From: Ponticoccus litoralis
GTDB lineage: Bacteria; Pseudomonadota; Alphaproteobacteria; Rhodobacterales; Rhodobacteraceae
Length of the DNA: 64,000 nt
NCBI RefSeq assembly: GCF_039769985.1
Contig: NZ_JBDNCH010000002.1
Location: 1,798,001 to 1,862,000, forward strand
Direction: 5' to 3'
The position numbers and the translations under genes were made by a program. Shown here in pieces: positions 26,640 to 36,796 of the stretch. The notes under the pieces are model-generated. The model worked only from the letters and a program-made list of their open reading frames with translations. It was not told where the DNA came from and did no database searches. Numbering within the stretch: the first letter of the stretch is position 1; each line of letters begins with the position of its first letter.

Positions 26640-27061
26640 CCGCGTCGGGGCAAAGGACCCCCGGCGCCGGGTCCGGCGATGAACCGGCGGTTGGGGTATG
26701 CCGGTGCGGACGGGGCCATGGCCGGGGCCGATCATCCGCGCATGCGCCCCTGCGACCACAGGGATGCCCGCAGGCGCCGCCGCGCGGTCGGGCCCGCACT
26801 TTTGTGCCCGGACCCGAGCACCCTGCCCCGGGACAGGCTTTCACCAGGGCGGCGGACCGGCTTCCCTATGTCGGCGCAGACCCTGATGCAGGCCACTCGC
26901 CTCCGAGCGCGGCGGAGAGTTCCGCCAGCCCTCTGTCGCAGATGACGATGGCCGGGTGTCGCCCTGCTCCGCGCCGCCCGCCCATCCATGCCGCAGCGTT
27001 TGCGGTTTTCATCCCCGCCGCGCGGCGTCATCCTGTCCGCAACCCGGATCTGGAGGACACC

Positions 27062-28241
27062 ATGAGCGACGATATCGTGATTCTCGGCGGCGCACGCACC
27101 GCCATCGGCACTTTCGGAGGCAGCCTTGCAGGCACGCCCCCCATCGACCTGGCCACCGTGGCGGCAAAGGCCGCGATGGAGCGCGCGGGCGTCGACCCCG
27201 CGCAGGTCGGTTCGGTGACCTTCGGCCATGTGATCAACACCGAACCGCGCGACATGTACCTCAGCCGCGTTGCCGCGATGCAGGCGGGCATCCCGCAGGA
27301 CACGCCCGCGATGAACGTCAATCGCCTCTGCGGGTCGGGCGCGCAGGCCATCGTTTCGGCGGTGCAGGGGCTGATGCTGGGCGACGCGGACTTCGCGCTC
27401 GCCGGGGGCGCCGAAAGCATGTCGCGCAGCCCCTTCATCCTGCCCGACGCCCGCTGGGGCGCCAAGATGGGCGACGTGCGGTCGCTGGACATGATGCTGG
27501 GCGCGCTGAACTGCCCCTTCGGCACCGGCCACATGGGTGTGACGGCGGAAAACGTCGCCGCCGAACATGACGTCACGCGCGAGCAGCAGGACGCTTTCGC
27601 GCTGGAAAGCCAGACCCGCGCGGCCAAGGCCATCGCCGAGGGCCGCTTCAAGGAGCAGATCGTCCCGGTCGAGGTCAAGGTGAAGCGCGACACGGTCGCC
27701 TTCGACACCGACGAACACCCCAAGGCGACCACCGCAGAGGCGCTGGGCGGCCTGCGCACGGTCTTCAGAAAGGACGGCACGGTGACGGCGGGCAATGCCT
27801 CGGGCATCAACGACGGCGCGGCGGCCATCGTGCTCGCCCGGGCCGCGGCCGCCGAAAGGGCGGGGCTGACACCGCGCTTCCGGGTGCTCGGCTATGCCCA
27901 TGCGGGCGTCCGCCCCGAGGTCATGGGCATCGGCCCGATCCCGGCGGTGGAAAAGCTGCTCGCCCGCACCGGCCTCTCGATCTCCGACTTCGACGTAATC
28001 GAATCGAACGAGGCCTTCGCCGCGCAGGCCCTCGCCGTGAACAAGGGCCTTTGCCTCGATCCGGCCAAGGTGAACCCCAACGGCGGCGCCATCGCCACTG
28101 GGCCACCCGGTCGGCGCCACCGGCGCGATCGTCACGGTCAAGGCGATGTACGAACTCGACCGCACCGGCGGCGCGCGGGCGCTGATAACCATGTGCATCG
28201 GCGGCGGGCAAGGCATCGCGCTGGCCATAGAGCGCCTCTGA
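27062..28241 (+). CDS. Acetyl-CoA C-acyltransferase (thiolase), frameshifted
   Basis: The protein of about 392 residues has the active-site cysteine in NRLCGSGAQA near residue 90, ESNEAFAAQ, and NPNGGAIA. At 28097 an extra A moves the frame; after removing it the sequence continues LGHPVGATGAI and then MCIGGGQGIALAIERL, restoring the catalytic His and second Cys. It condenses or cleaves acyl-CoA, as in fatty-acid degradation or polyhydroxyalkanoate synthesis. It stands alone after a gene-free stretch. Because both halves are perfectly conserved, I think the break is an error. Confidence 0.88.
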
Positions 28242-28282
28242 ACCACTCCTTTCGGGGGCCAGTCAAACCGCCGGCCCCCGTT

Positions 28283-28342
28283 TCTTCTGTCCGCAACTAT
28301 CCCGGGGGTGAGGCCCGCATGGGCCGAGGGGGCAGCGCCCCC
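28283..28342 (-). repeat. GC-rich dispersed intergenic element, copy 2 (diverged)
   Basis: In the inverted orientation, a CTTCTGTCCGCAACTATCCC tail is followed by a GGCCCGCATGGGCC-type hairpin and the GGGGGC-AGC-GCCCCC hairpin. It is followed in tandem by copy 3. Confidence 0.6.
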
Positions 28343-28420
28343 CACACCGTCGCAAGCTGCGGCGGCGCATCTCGGCCCCGGGCAGCCTGCCCCCGGCGCG
28401 CCAGGGCATGGGAACCGCCC

Positions 28421-28477
28421 CTTCTTTGGTCCGCCAAATACCTCGGGGGGCGCCGCAGGCGCGGGGGCAGAGCCCCC
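28421..28477 (-). repeat. GC-rich dispersed intergenic element, copy 3
   Basis: This is the inverse of copy 1 with few changes: CTTCTTTGGTC, AAATACCTC, then GCGCCGCAGGCGC and GGGGGC-AGA-GCCCCC. It lies between the convergent thiolase and pbpC genes. Confidence 0.75.
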
Positions 28478-28486
28478 TCCCAGCCC

Positions 28487-30627
28487 TCAGCGCAGCTCCA
28501 CCGAAACCCGGCCAGAGCGCCCCTCGGCGTCGATCACCGACAGCGTGGTGAACCCGATGCCCGCAAGCGGCGCGGTGAATTCGGGCCGCCGCAGCCCCGT
28601 CGCCACCACCGCCCCGTCCTTCAGCAGCGTGTAGGGGGCCGCCCGCCGCGCAGCTTCACCGGGATACCGGCGCCACCCGCGGTTTCCAGCCGCGCGCCCT
28701 CGGGCGGGAAGGTCACCTGCAAGGCGGGCACCGCCTCGCGCGGGCCGAAGCGTTGCAGGGCCTCGGGCAGGCGGGCGCGGCTGGTGATCAACGTCTCGGG
28801 CGGCGGCGGGGGCAGGGGCGTCAGGCGCGGCGCGGCGCGGCCAAGCGCCTCGAATAGCAGCGGCGCGGCAAGCTCGCCGCCAAAGGCGCCGGGCACCGGT
28901 GTGCCGTCGGGCCGCCCGATCCAGACGCCCGCCACGTGCCGCCCGTCCCAGCCAAGCGCCCATGCGTCGCGGTGCCCGTAAGAGGTGCCGGTCTTGTAGG
29001 CCACGCGCCCCGGCGGCCCTGCAGAGGGCGGCGGCACCAGCCCGGCGAGGATATTGCCGACCTGCCAGGCCGAGGCCGGGCTGAGGATCCGCCGGGTCCC
29101 GCGCCCGGCCTCATGCCCGCCCCCGTGCCAGCGCAGCGCCACCGGATCGCCGCCGCGCGCCAGCGCCGCATAAAGCTGCACCATCTGCTCCAGCGAGACG
29201 CCGACGCCCCCCAGCGCCAGCGCCAGCCCCGGCGCGCCGCCCTGCACCACCGCCTCGACCCCGGCGCCGTCCAGCGCCGCCATCAGATGTGCCGGACCCA
29301 GCGCCTCGGTCAGCCGCACCACCGGGATGTTCAGCGACAGTTGCAGCGCCTGCCGCACCGGCAGCTCTCCGCGATAAAGCCCGTCGAAGTTCTGCGGCGC
29401 GTAACGCCCGTATTGCACCGGCGTGTCGAGGATCAGCGTCTCGGGGTGCGCCAGCCCGCGGTCGAAGGCCAGCCCGTAGACCAGCGGCTTCAGGGTCGAG
29501 CCCGGCGAGCGCAGCGCCTGCGTCATGTCGACGAAACCCTGCCCGCGCGTGTCGGTATAATCGGGCGAGCCGATGGCGGCGAGGATCTCGCCGCTCTGGT
29601 GATCCGCCACCACGATGGCCAGCGACAGGCGCGGGTCCAGCCCCCGCCGGTGGCGGCGCAGGAGGTCTTCGAGGCTGCCTTGCAGGCGCGCGTCGAGCGT
29701 CAGGTCGTGCCGCCCCGGCCCCAGCGCCAGCGCCCGGTCGGCCATGTGCGGCGCCAGTTGCGGCATCGGCTTGCGCCCCGGCGGCGCGGGGTCGAGGGCA
29801 TCCGAGCGCGCGGCGCTCATCGGGATCACGCCCGCCTCGGCCATGCGGACCAGCACCCGGTTGCGGGCAAGGCGCGCGGCCTCTGGGTGGCGATCCGGGC
29901 GGCGGCTTTCGGGGGCCTGCGGCAGGGCGACCAGCAGCGCGGCCTCTGCCGGGGTCAGCCGCGCGGGTTCCTTCCCCAGCCAGATCAGCGCGGCGGCGCG
30001 CAGCCCTTCGACATTGCCGCCATAGGGCGCAAGGCCCAGATAAAGCGAAAGGATTTCCTCCTTGGACAACCGCCGTTCCAGCGCCAGCGCCAGCCGCATC
30101 TGCCGCAGCTTGCCCTGCCACTGGCCGGTGGTGCCGTCCTCCAGAAGGCGCGCGACCTGCATGGTCAGCGTGGACGAGCCGGAAACGATGCGCCCGTGCC
30201 GCACCGCCTGCGCCAGCGCGCGCAGGGTGGCCAGCGGGTCGATCCCGGCGTGGTCGTAAAAGCGGTGGTCCTCGTAGGCCACCAGCATCCGGTAGAACAG
30301 CGGATCGACCTGATCCGGCGACAGTGCCATGCGCCAGCGCCCGTCGTCGATGGTATAGGCGCGCAGCAGCGTGCCATTGCGGTCGCGCACCTCGGGAGAG
30401 GTGGCATGGATCAGCGAGGGGATCCGGGTCGCCTCGATGAAGCGGTCGAACCCGTCCCGCGCCGCGCCGACCGACCAGAGCGCCAGCGCCAGCAGCGCGA
30501 GGCGGCGGGCGGGCGCCGTTTTCCGACGCGGAAAACGGCCCGGAAATTTTGGAAATTTCCGCCCCCGCCCCGGGGCGACCCGGCCGGACAGGGCGTCCGA
30601 CCCGGCTGGGTCGCCCCTCTCAGCCAT
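28487..30627 (-). CDS. pbpC: Penicillin-binding protein 1C (frameshifted near the end)
   Basis: About 713 residues. After a membrane anchor comes a glycosyltransferase domain (YEDHRFYDHAGIDPLATLRA, near residue 115, and GSSTLTMQVARLL). The transpeptidase domain follows with SPGSTLKPL near 374, SLN and YKTGTSYGHRDAW near 540. The last 55 residues (PBP1C C-terminal domain, from YTLLKDGAVVATG) are in another frame, restored by adding one C to a C-run at 28634-28638. It polymerises or repairs peptidoglycan. It overlaps the preceding gene by eight bases. A palindrome pair is embedded in codons 22-38, giving an odd FPKFPGRFPRRKTAP stretch. Confidence 0.9.
30515..30561. repeat. Paired-palindrome element, locus 3, inside the 5' end of pbpC
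   Basis: Arm one is GCCGTTTTCC-GACGC-GGAAAACGGC (30515-30539). Arm two is CGGAAATTT-TGG-AAATTTCCG (30541-30561). Unlike the other three loci it lies within a reading frame and keeps it open, either as an in-frame insertion or because the true pbpC start is downstream. Confidence 0.75.
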
Positions 30628-31180
30628 GATCCGCCCGTTCCCAGAGACCCGGGTAGAGCGTGACGAAGCCATTTGCATCGACCGCCAGATGGGTCTCGTA
30701 CTCGGTTTCCCGGGCGGCATAGCGCACCAGCCCGCCACGCTCGCGCGTGTAGCCCTGCGTCAGGGCCGAGACCTTCGGCCCCGGTAGCCGCAGCCATGCG
30801 GCGGTGCAGTCCAGCCGCCCGACCTCGGGCAGGCGCCGCAGCGGCATGGTGTTCGTCGCCGGGGTAAAGCTGAGGTCGATGTCGGTCACACCCTCCAGCC
30901 CCGGCAGGGCCTCGTCGTTCAGCGCCCAGCCCTGTCCGGCCCGGGCAAGCCGCCAGGCGATGGTTTCGCCGCCGTAGTCGCCGCTCACATCGGCCCCCAG
31001 CGCGTGCCAGTCCCCGCCCAGACGCACGACGTAATCGAGCGCCGCCCAGCCCAGCCCGTCGCGGAAACGGGCGTGGCCCACCAGCATGAAGCCGCCGCTT
31101 GTCCGGGCGAGGCGGCACTTGTCCTCGCCGTCCCGATCAAGCGCGCGCCAATGCATGGTTGCAATGGTTTCTCCTGTCAT
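30620..31180 (-). CDS. Putative glycolipid-binding domain protein
   Basis: The 186-residue protein begins METIATMHW-like (MTGETIATMHWRALDRDGED) and has the repeated beta-strand pattern of the Pfam putative glycolipid-binding family, including DYVVRLGGDWHALGADVSG and SFTPATNTMPLRRL. It has no signal peptide. Start and stop overlap the macroglobulin and pbpC genes by four and eight bases, so it is co-translated with both. Its link to a wall-synthesis operon is unusual and suggests a role with lipid-linked precursors; that is inferred. Confidence 0.72.
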   Translation of the reverse strand: MTGETIATMHWRALDRDGEDKCRLARTSGGFMLVGHARFRDGLGWAALDYVVRLGGDWHALGADVSGDYGGETIAWRLARAGQGWALNDEALPGLEGVTDIDLSFTPATNTMPLRRLPEVGRLDCTAAWLRLPGPKVSALTQGYTRERGGLVRYAARETEYETHLAVDANGFVTLYPGLWERADHG

Positions 31181-34100
31181 TCCGCGATGATAACCGATCC
31201 AGAGGCCGTCGTCGCGCGGTATTCCGGGCGGTACATGTCCTCGACCAGCGCCGCCGGGTGGTGGAAGGTGCCCGGGGACACCGCGCGCAGGACATAGGCC
31301 AGACGCAGCGGTTCCGCGTCCCGCTGGTCCAGCGCGGCGACGAAGCGGTCGGTGCGGAACTCGGAATGCTCGGTCTCGGAGGTCTCCAGCCAGTCCAGCG
31401 CGCCGATGTCGCCCGCCCGCAGAAGCGAGGGGTTGTCGATCTCGAACCCGGCGGGCAGGGCGTCGTCCACGATCAGCCGCGCCTGGACATCCTCGGCGGG
31501 CTTCACCGTCAGCACCGCGACCAGCCGGTCGCCGGCCTTCAGCGAGGCCAGATCCGCAGGCTGCCCGTCGAGCCGGTAGTAATCCCGCGTGATGCCGTAG
31601 CCGTAGCCTGCCGCCTCTGTCGCGCCCTCGGGCACGCCAAGCGCGGTGACGGTGACGAAGGTCGGCGTCTGCGCCGTGTTGGTCAGGCGCTGCGGCTCCA
31701 GCGTGGCGCCGTCCAGGCGCCGCACGAAGGGACCCGAGAGCGGCTGGTCGTTCAGCGCAAGGCCCGAGACGGTCGGATCCTGCACCATGGCATGCGCCGC
31801 CAGCAGCGACCAGGCCTGTTCCTGCGTGGACAGCGGCCCGTCGGCGGCGGCGATCCGCGCGGTCAGCGCCTCGCGGTCCACCGCCTCCGAACGCGCCTCG
31901 ACCGCCAGCGACAGCACGCCCGCCGCGTCGCGCAGCACGCTGCCGTAGTCGGCGCGCCACGCCTGCGCGGTCGCCTCCTGGCGGTTTGCGATGCGCGCGG
32001 CGGCCTTGGCAAAGAGCCGGTCGGCGCGCGGCTGGTCGCCGTAGCTGGCCAGCGCCGCGCCAAGCTGCGCCTGTGCCAAGGGCGTGGACAGCGCATCGGC
32101 CTTTTCGTCGGCGTAGTAGCGCAGGTCGCCCATGGCGGCACGGCCTTCGCGGGCCAGAACCATCAGCGCATAGGCGATGTCCTCGCCGCCCTCGTCGAAG
32201 TCGGGCGCATAGGCGATGCGGTTCTTCAGGTTGTCGAGCGCGTTCTGCCAGGCGACCTTGGGCACCTCGTGGCCCGCCGCCCGGGCGCGTGACAGGAAGT
32301 CGGTCACATAGGCGTCCAGCCAGAAATCGCCCGAGTAGGCGCCCCAGAGGCCGAAGGCCCCGTTCGACGCCTGCCGGGTCAGGATCTGCGTCATGGCTTG
32401 TTCGATCCGCAGCGCGATGCGGTCGCGATTGCCGAAGCCAAGCGGCTCGGCGACCGAGGACAGGTACAGCAGCGGCAGCGCCTTCGACGTCACCTGTTCG
32501 GTGCAGCCATAGGGGTAGCGGTCCAGCGAGGCCAGCAGCCCCGGCGCGTCGAAGCGCGCCAGCGCCCCGGCGGATACCAGCACCTCGGCGCTTTCGGGGC
32601 GCAGCCCGGCGAGGATGGAGTCGTCCAGCGTGAAGGTCTGCCCGGAGGCAAGGCTGAGGCGCAGGGTGCTGCCGGTGGCGGGGTCATTCGCCCGCACCCC
32701 CAGCGTCAGGTCCTTGGTCAGCCGCTTGCCGTCCGGCGTGGTCAGCGCCAGCGTGATGCCGTGGTCGCCGATCTCTCCGCCGGTCAGCGGCACGCTCAGC
32801 GACAGCTTGCCGCCGCCTTCCAGCGTCACCGAGCCGGGGATCGCCGTGGCCTCCAGCGCCACGCCGTCCGAGGTCAGCGCGAAGGGCATCTCCCCTGCCG
32901 GGCCGCTGGTGTGGGTCAGTTCCACCAGCAGGCGGCTTTCGTCGCCCGGCGCAAGGAAGCGCGGCATCGAGGCGGAGATCACCACCGGGTCGCGCACGAT
33001 CACATCCGCCTCGGCAGCGCCCACGCCCTCGGGCGACCAGGCCACGGCCATCAGCCGCACGGTGCCGTTGAAGTCGGGCAGGTCGAAGGAAACCTCGGCC
33101 CGGCCATCGGCGCCCACCGTGACGGGGCCCGAGAAGAAGGCCACCAGCGCCTCTGTCGGGGGCGGGCTTTGCAGCGACATCGACGCGCCGCCGTCGCCGC
33201 CCGAGCGGATCGTGCCCATGGCGCCGTTGCTGCCGTCGATCAACCGGCCGTAGATGTCGCGGATCTCGACGCCCAGACGGCGCTGGCCGAAGTAGTAGCC
33301 CGCCGGGTCCGGTGTCTCGAAGCCGGTCAGGTTGAGGATGCCAAGATCGACGGCGGCCACCGTGGCGTGGGCCGTCGCGCCCTCGGCCAGCCCGTCGATC
33401 ATCACGGCGGCGCTGAGGGTCTCGCGCGGGGCGGTCTCGGTGGGGGCATCCAGCGACACCGCCAATGCGCGCGGGCCGGGATCGACGGCGGCATGGGTCA
33501 GGCCCAGGGCGCGCGCCGGGTTCTGGCCCGCGCTGACATCCATGGGCCGGATCACCTGCGCGGTGACATAGACGCCCGCGCCCCAATCCGCCGTCACCGG
33601 CAGTTGCAGGGTGTTCTCGCCCTCCGACACTTCGATGGCCTGCATGGAAACCACGCGGTCCGCCAGCACCGTCACCAGCGCCTTGCCGGCGTAGCGCGGC
33701 ACCATGCGCAGGGTTGCGGTCTCTCCGGGGGCGTAGGCCTCGGCATCCAGCGACATTTCCAGCATGTCGGGCGTGTCGCGTTCAGAGGCGGCGGCGTACC
33801 AGCCCGACGAGAAGCTTGTGGAGGCGGCAAGATAGGCGCCATCCGCGCGCTCGACCACGACCTCGTAGGCGCCCCAGTCGGTCGCGGCCTCGATCCGCAG
33901 GGGATCGGCGCCCAATGTGCCTTCGCCCCGGGCGACGGCCTCGCGGGTCGTCACCGGCTCCCAGTTCCACGAGCCGTATTGCTGGTACCACTGGTAACGC
34001 GTGTTCACGCGGTTGACCGTCCAGGTCACCGGCATCTCGACCGGGGAGAGGTCCGGCCCAAGCGCGATCACGTCGAAGCGCGCGGTCGCGCCCTCGGAGA

Positions 34101-36609
34101 GCGTGCCGTCGAAGGCGGGCCTGATGCCGATCATCGCGGTCTCCGGCGCGACGGCGCGGGTCACGCTGCGTTCCACCGGGCGGCCCGAGGCCTCGGACAG
34201 CCGCAGGGTCACGCGCGCCGACAGCGGGCGGCCAAGGGCGTCGATCTCTTGCAGGGGCAGGCGCAGCTGGGCCTTGCCCGCCTCGTCCGTGACAAGGTCG
34301 GCGGGGAAGGTGCCGCTGCGCACGGCGCGGTCCTCGTCATGGCGTCCGAAGTGGTAGCCCGGGAAGGCGTCGAGCGTGTTGGAGGTGGAGAGGCGCAGCT
34401 CTCCCTCGATGGCCAGATCTGCGCCGGGAGCGCCAAAGAGATAGCGCGCCTCGACCCCCAGCGGCGGCGGGGCCAGCGGGTTGATCGGCGTCTCGGGCAG
34501 CAGCAGCTCGAAGTCGATACGCTCGGGCACGAAGTCCTCGACCAGCAGGGTGTCAGAGGCCAGCGCGGCGGCGTCGACATCGGCGAAGAGGTCCAGCCGC
34601 CACGTCCCGCGCGGCACGTCGCCGCCCAGCGGCAGGGTGAAGACATGGCCCCCCGCCCCGGCGCCATTGGACAGGTGGCGCGCATATTCGACGCCATCGG
34701 GGCGCATCAGGATCGCGGTCAGGGGCACATCGGCCACGGCCTCTGCCTGCGCGTCGCGCAACAGGGCGGTGACGTGGATCTGCTCTCCGGCGCGATAGGC
34801 GCCCCGGTCGGTGGCAAGGAAGGCGTCCAGCGGCCCGGCAGGCGCGCGGCCCGCGACGCCCCGGTCCGAGAGGTCGAAGGCCGGATCGGTCAGCGAGAGG
34901 AAGGCAAGGTCGGCCTCGCCGTCCTGCGCCATGACCAGCGCCGGGGCGGCGCCTGCGGTGCCGCGCAAGAGCCCCGCGTCGAAGCGCGCGATGCCTTCGG
35001 CGTCGGTTTGCACCGTGTCGAGCACCCGGTTGGCCTGCGCCAGAAGCGAGACCTCCAGCCCCGCCAGCGGTTCGGCACTGCCCAGATGGCGGGCAAAGAC
35101 GGTCAACCCGTCGCTGCCCTGCATGGTCGTCAGGCCGATGTCCGACAGGATGAACCACTGCGTTGCGCGGGCATTGTTGTCGTCCCCCGCGTCCGCGACA
35201 GAGGCGGTCAGCGCGTAGATCCCGGCGGGCCGCCCCTTCAGCGCCTCGCCCATCGGCAGGCGCGTCAGCATGTCGGTGTTCAGCGTGTTCTGCACCGCGC
35301 CGGTGCCGGTCCAGACCTCCTCGGCGATGTCCGAGGCGAAATACTGCTCTTCGTATTCGTTCAGCGGCTGGCCGAAGTAGTTGTCCTGCAAGGCCCGGAT
35401 CAGGTTGCGGTCAGAGACCCGGCGCAGCACCAGATCCACTGCGTCCAGGTTCACCGTTTCCAGCGGCAGGCCCGCGTCCTCGGTGCGGGGCAGGACGTAG
35501 GCGCGGCCCGGGAAGACGACAGAGGGCGAACGGTCGCGCACATAGGCGGTGATCTCGACGTCGCGGGCCAGCTCCTCGCCGCTTTCCGACGGCAGGCCAG
35601 AGCGGAAGGTGATCGTGTAGCGCTGGCCGTGCTCGACGCCCGTCACGCAGATGCGCTGGTCGTCGTGGGTGACGGCCATGCGCGGATCCGGCAGGCGCAC
35701 GTAGGGCGCGTAATCCTGCCCGGCGCGGCTGAGGGTCTCGTTGAACTCGGCGCAGATGCGCGGATCGGCGCTGTCCGCCTCGACCGTATGTTCGGCGATG
35801 CGGAAGCCGTATTTCTGGATCGCCTCGTCCAGCAGCGCGCTGGTGTCGGCGCGCGAGGCGATGCTTTCGGCCAGCCGCAGGGCCGGGATCATCTGGCGGC
35901 CCCGGCGGTCGGCTTCCAGCGCCAGCGCCATCTGGTAGAGCGCGGTGGACCGCTGGGCGTCGCTGTCGGCGCGCAGGTAGGCGTTGATCGTGGCAGTCAG
36001 CGCCCGCCCGCGATAGCGCCGCTGGTCGGCGCCGCTGAGGGTGTCGGCGTAGTCCACCGACCACTCCGCGTATTGCAGCCACAGCGCGGGGCTGTCGGAT
36101 TGCGCCAGCGCCGCGCCGGTCCAGTGGATCGCGTCGCGCAGGTTGCCCGCCTCGCGCGCCTGCGTGGCGGCATCGGTCAGCGCGGTTTCGGAATACTGGC
36201 CCCCGGCATGGCGCTCTGCCATGGCCTCGGCCTCTTTCCGGGCGTTCTCCAGATCCGAGCCGCGCAGGAAGTCCAGATCCCCGGCGCGCGTCTCGCCCTG
36301 CGCGATCAGCGCCGCATCGACATCGACGACCCGGGCGGAAATCGCGCCCTGATAGGTCTCGCGGTCGGTGACCGTGGATTTTGGGAAACAGCTGTTCGAC
36401 CGGCTGTTGAAGGTGAAGGCCATACAGGCCGGATCGTTCAGGCAAAGCCTCTGGCAACTGTCGAGCGTGGTGTCGAAAAGCGCGCTCAGGTCGTTGCCGC
36501 GATAGTCGATGTCCCGGGTGACCACGAGCCGTCTGTCGGGGATGAGGTCCTGGGCGTGGGCGGACAGTCCGGCAAGCCCGAGGGCAAGGGCCAAGGCAAC
36601 AGGGCGCAT
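31177..36609 (-). CDS. Bacterial alpha-2-macroglobulin with PAN domain
   Basis: The 1,810-residue periplasmic protein has a Sec signal (cleaved after LSAHAQ), a cysteine-rich PAN/apple domain (about residues 25-95), several macroglobulin beta domains and the thioester motif YPYGCTEQVTSK near residue 1367. Alpha-helical TED and C-terminal receptor-like domains follow. It would trap proteases that reach the periplasm. Unlike E. coli YfhM it lacks a lipobox cysteine, so it may be soluble. Linkage to pbpC is the known pattern for this family. The start at 36609 is chosen for the signal peptide. The whole 5.4-kb frame is intact. Confidence 0.93.
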   Translation of the reverse strand: MRPVALALALGLAGLSAHAQDLIPDRRLVVTRDIDYRGNDLSALFDTTLDSCQRLCLNDPACMAFTFNSRSNSCFPKSTVTDRETYQGAISARVVDVDAALIAQGETRAGDLDFLRGSDLENARKEAEAMAERHAGGQYSETALTDAATQAREAGNLRDAIHWTGAALAQSDSPALWLQYAEWSVDYADTLSGADQRRYRGRALTATINAYLRADSDAQRSTALYQMALALEADRRGRQMIPALRLAESIASRADTSALLDEAIQKYGFRIAEHTVEADSADPRICAEFNETLSRAGQDYAPYVRLPDPRMAVTHDDQRICVTGVEHGQRYTITFRSGLPSESGEELARDVEITAYVRDRSPSVVFPGRAYVLPRTEDAGLPLETVNLDAVDLVLRRVSDRNLIRALQDNYFGQPLNEYEEQYFASDIAEEVWTGTGAVQNTLNTDMLTRLPMGEALKGRPAGIYALTASVADAGDDNNARATQWFILSDIGLTTMQGSDGLTVFARHLGSAEPLAGLEVSLLAQANRVLDTVQTDAEGIARFDAGLLRGTAGAAPALVMAQDGEADLAFLSLTDPAFDLSDRGVAGRAPAGPLDAFLATDRGAYRAGEQIHVTALLRDAQAEAVADVPLTAILMRPDGVEYARHLSNGAGAGGHVFTLPLGGDVPRGTWRLDLFADVDAAALASDTLLVEDFVPERIDFELLLPETPINPLAPPPLGVEARYLFGAPGADLAIEGELRLSTSNTLDAFPGYHFGRHDEDRAVRSGTFPADLVTDEAGKAQLRLPLQEIDALGRPLSARVTLRLSEASGRPVERSVTRAVAPETAMIGIRPAFDGTLSEGATARFDVIALGPDLSPVEMPVTWTVNRVNTRYQWYQQYGSWNWEPVTTREAVARGEGTLGADPLRIEAATDWGAYEVVVERADGAYLAASTSFSSGWYAAASERDTPDMLEMSLDAEAYAPGETATLRMVPRYAGKALVTVLADRVVSMQAIEVSEGENTLQLPVTADWGAGVYVTAQVIRPMDVSAGQNPARALGLTHAAVDPGPRALAVSLDAPTETAPRETLSAAVMIDGLAEGATAHATVAAVDLGILNLTGFETPDPAGYYFGQRRLGVEIRDIYGRLIDGSNGAMGTIRSGGDGGASMSLQSPPPTEALVAFFSGPVTVGADGRAEVSFDLPDFNGTVRLMAVAWSPEGVGAAEADVIVRDPVVISASMPRFLAPGDESRLLVELTHTSGPAGEMPFALTSDGVALEATAIPGSVTLEGGGKLSLSVPLTGGEIGDHGITLALTTPDGKRLTKDLTLGVRANDPATGSTLRLSLASGQTFTLDDSILAGLRPESAEVLVSAGALARFDAPGLLASLDRYPYGCTEQVTSKALPLLYLSSVAEPLGFGNRDRIALRIEQAMTQILTRQASNGAFGLWGAYSGDFWLDAYVTDFLSRARAAGHEVPKVAWQNALDNLKNRIAYAPDFDEGGEDIAYALMVLAREGRAAMGDLRYYADEKADALSTPLAQAQLGAALASYGDQPRADRLFAKAAARIANRQEATAQAWRADYGSVLRDAAGVLSLAVEARSEAVDREALTARIAAADGPLSTQEQAWSLLAAHAMVQDPTVSGLALNDQPLSGPFVRRLDGATLEPQRLTNTAQTPTFVTVTALGVPEGATEAAGYGYGITRDYYRLDGQPADLASLKAGDRLVAVLTVKPAEDVQARLIVDDALPAGFEIDNPSLLRAGDIGALDWLETSETEHSEFRTDRFVAALDQRDAEPLRLAYVLRAVSPGTFHHPAALVEDMYRPEYRATTASGSVIIAE

Positions 36610-36796
36610 GAAAAGCTCCTTCGCGATCAATGCCCCGATGGTGCCATGGCGCCCCCCGAGCGGCAACGATTCTCGGGGCTTGCGGGGGCAAGGTATACCC
36701 GACCGACAGGCTTTCGCGGCGGGTTTGGTCCGGGGTTAAGCGGTTCTTCAGAGAGTTTCGTCACAAGGGAAGGGCGAGTGCCTCGGAGGGTGACGG

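Noticed and set aside
28090..28100. Programmed frameshift in thiolase
   Set aside because: No slippery sequence or stimulatory structure is visible, and thiolases are not known to use one; an extra A explains it.
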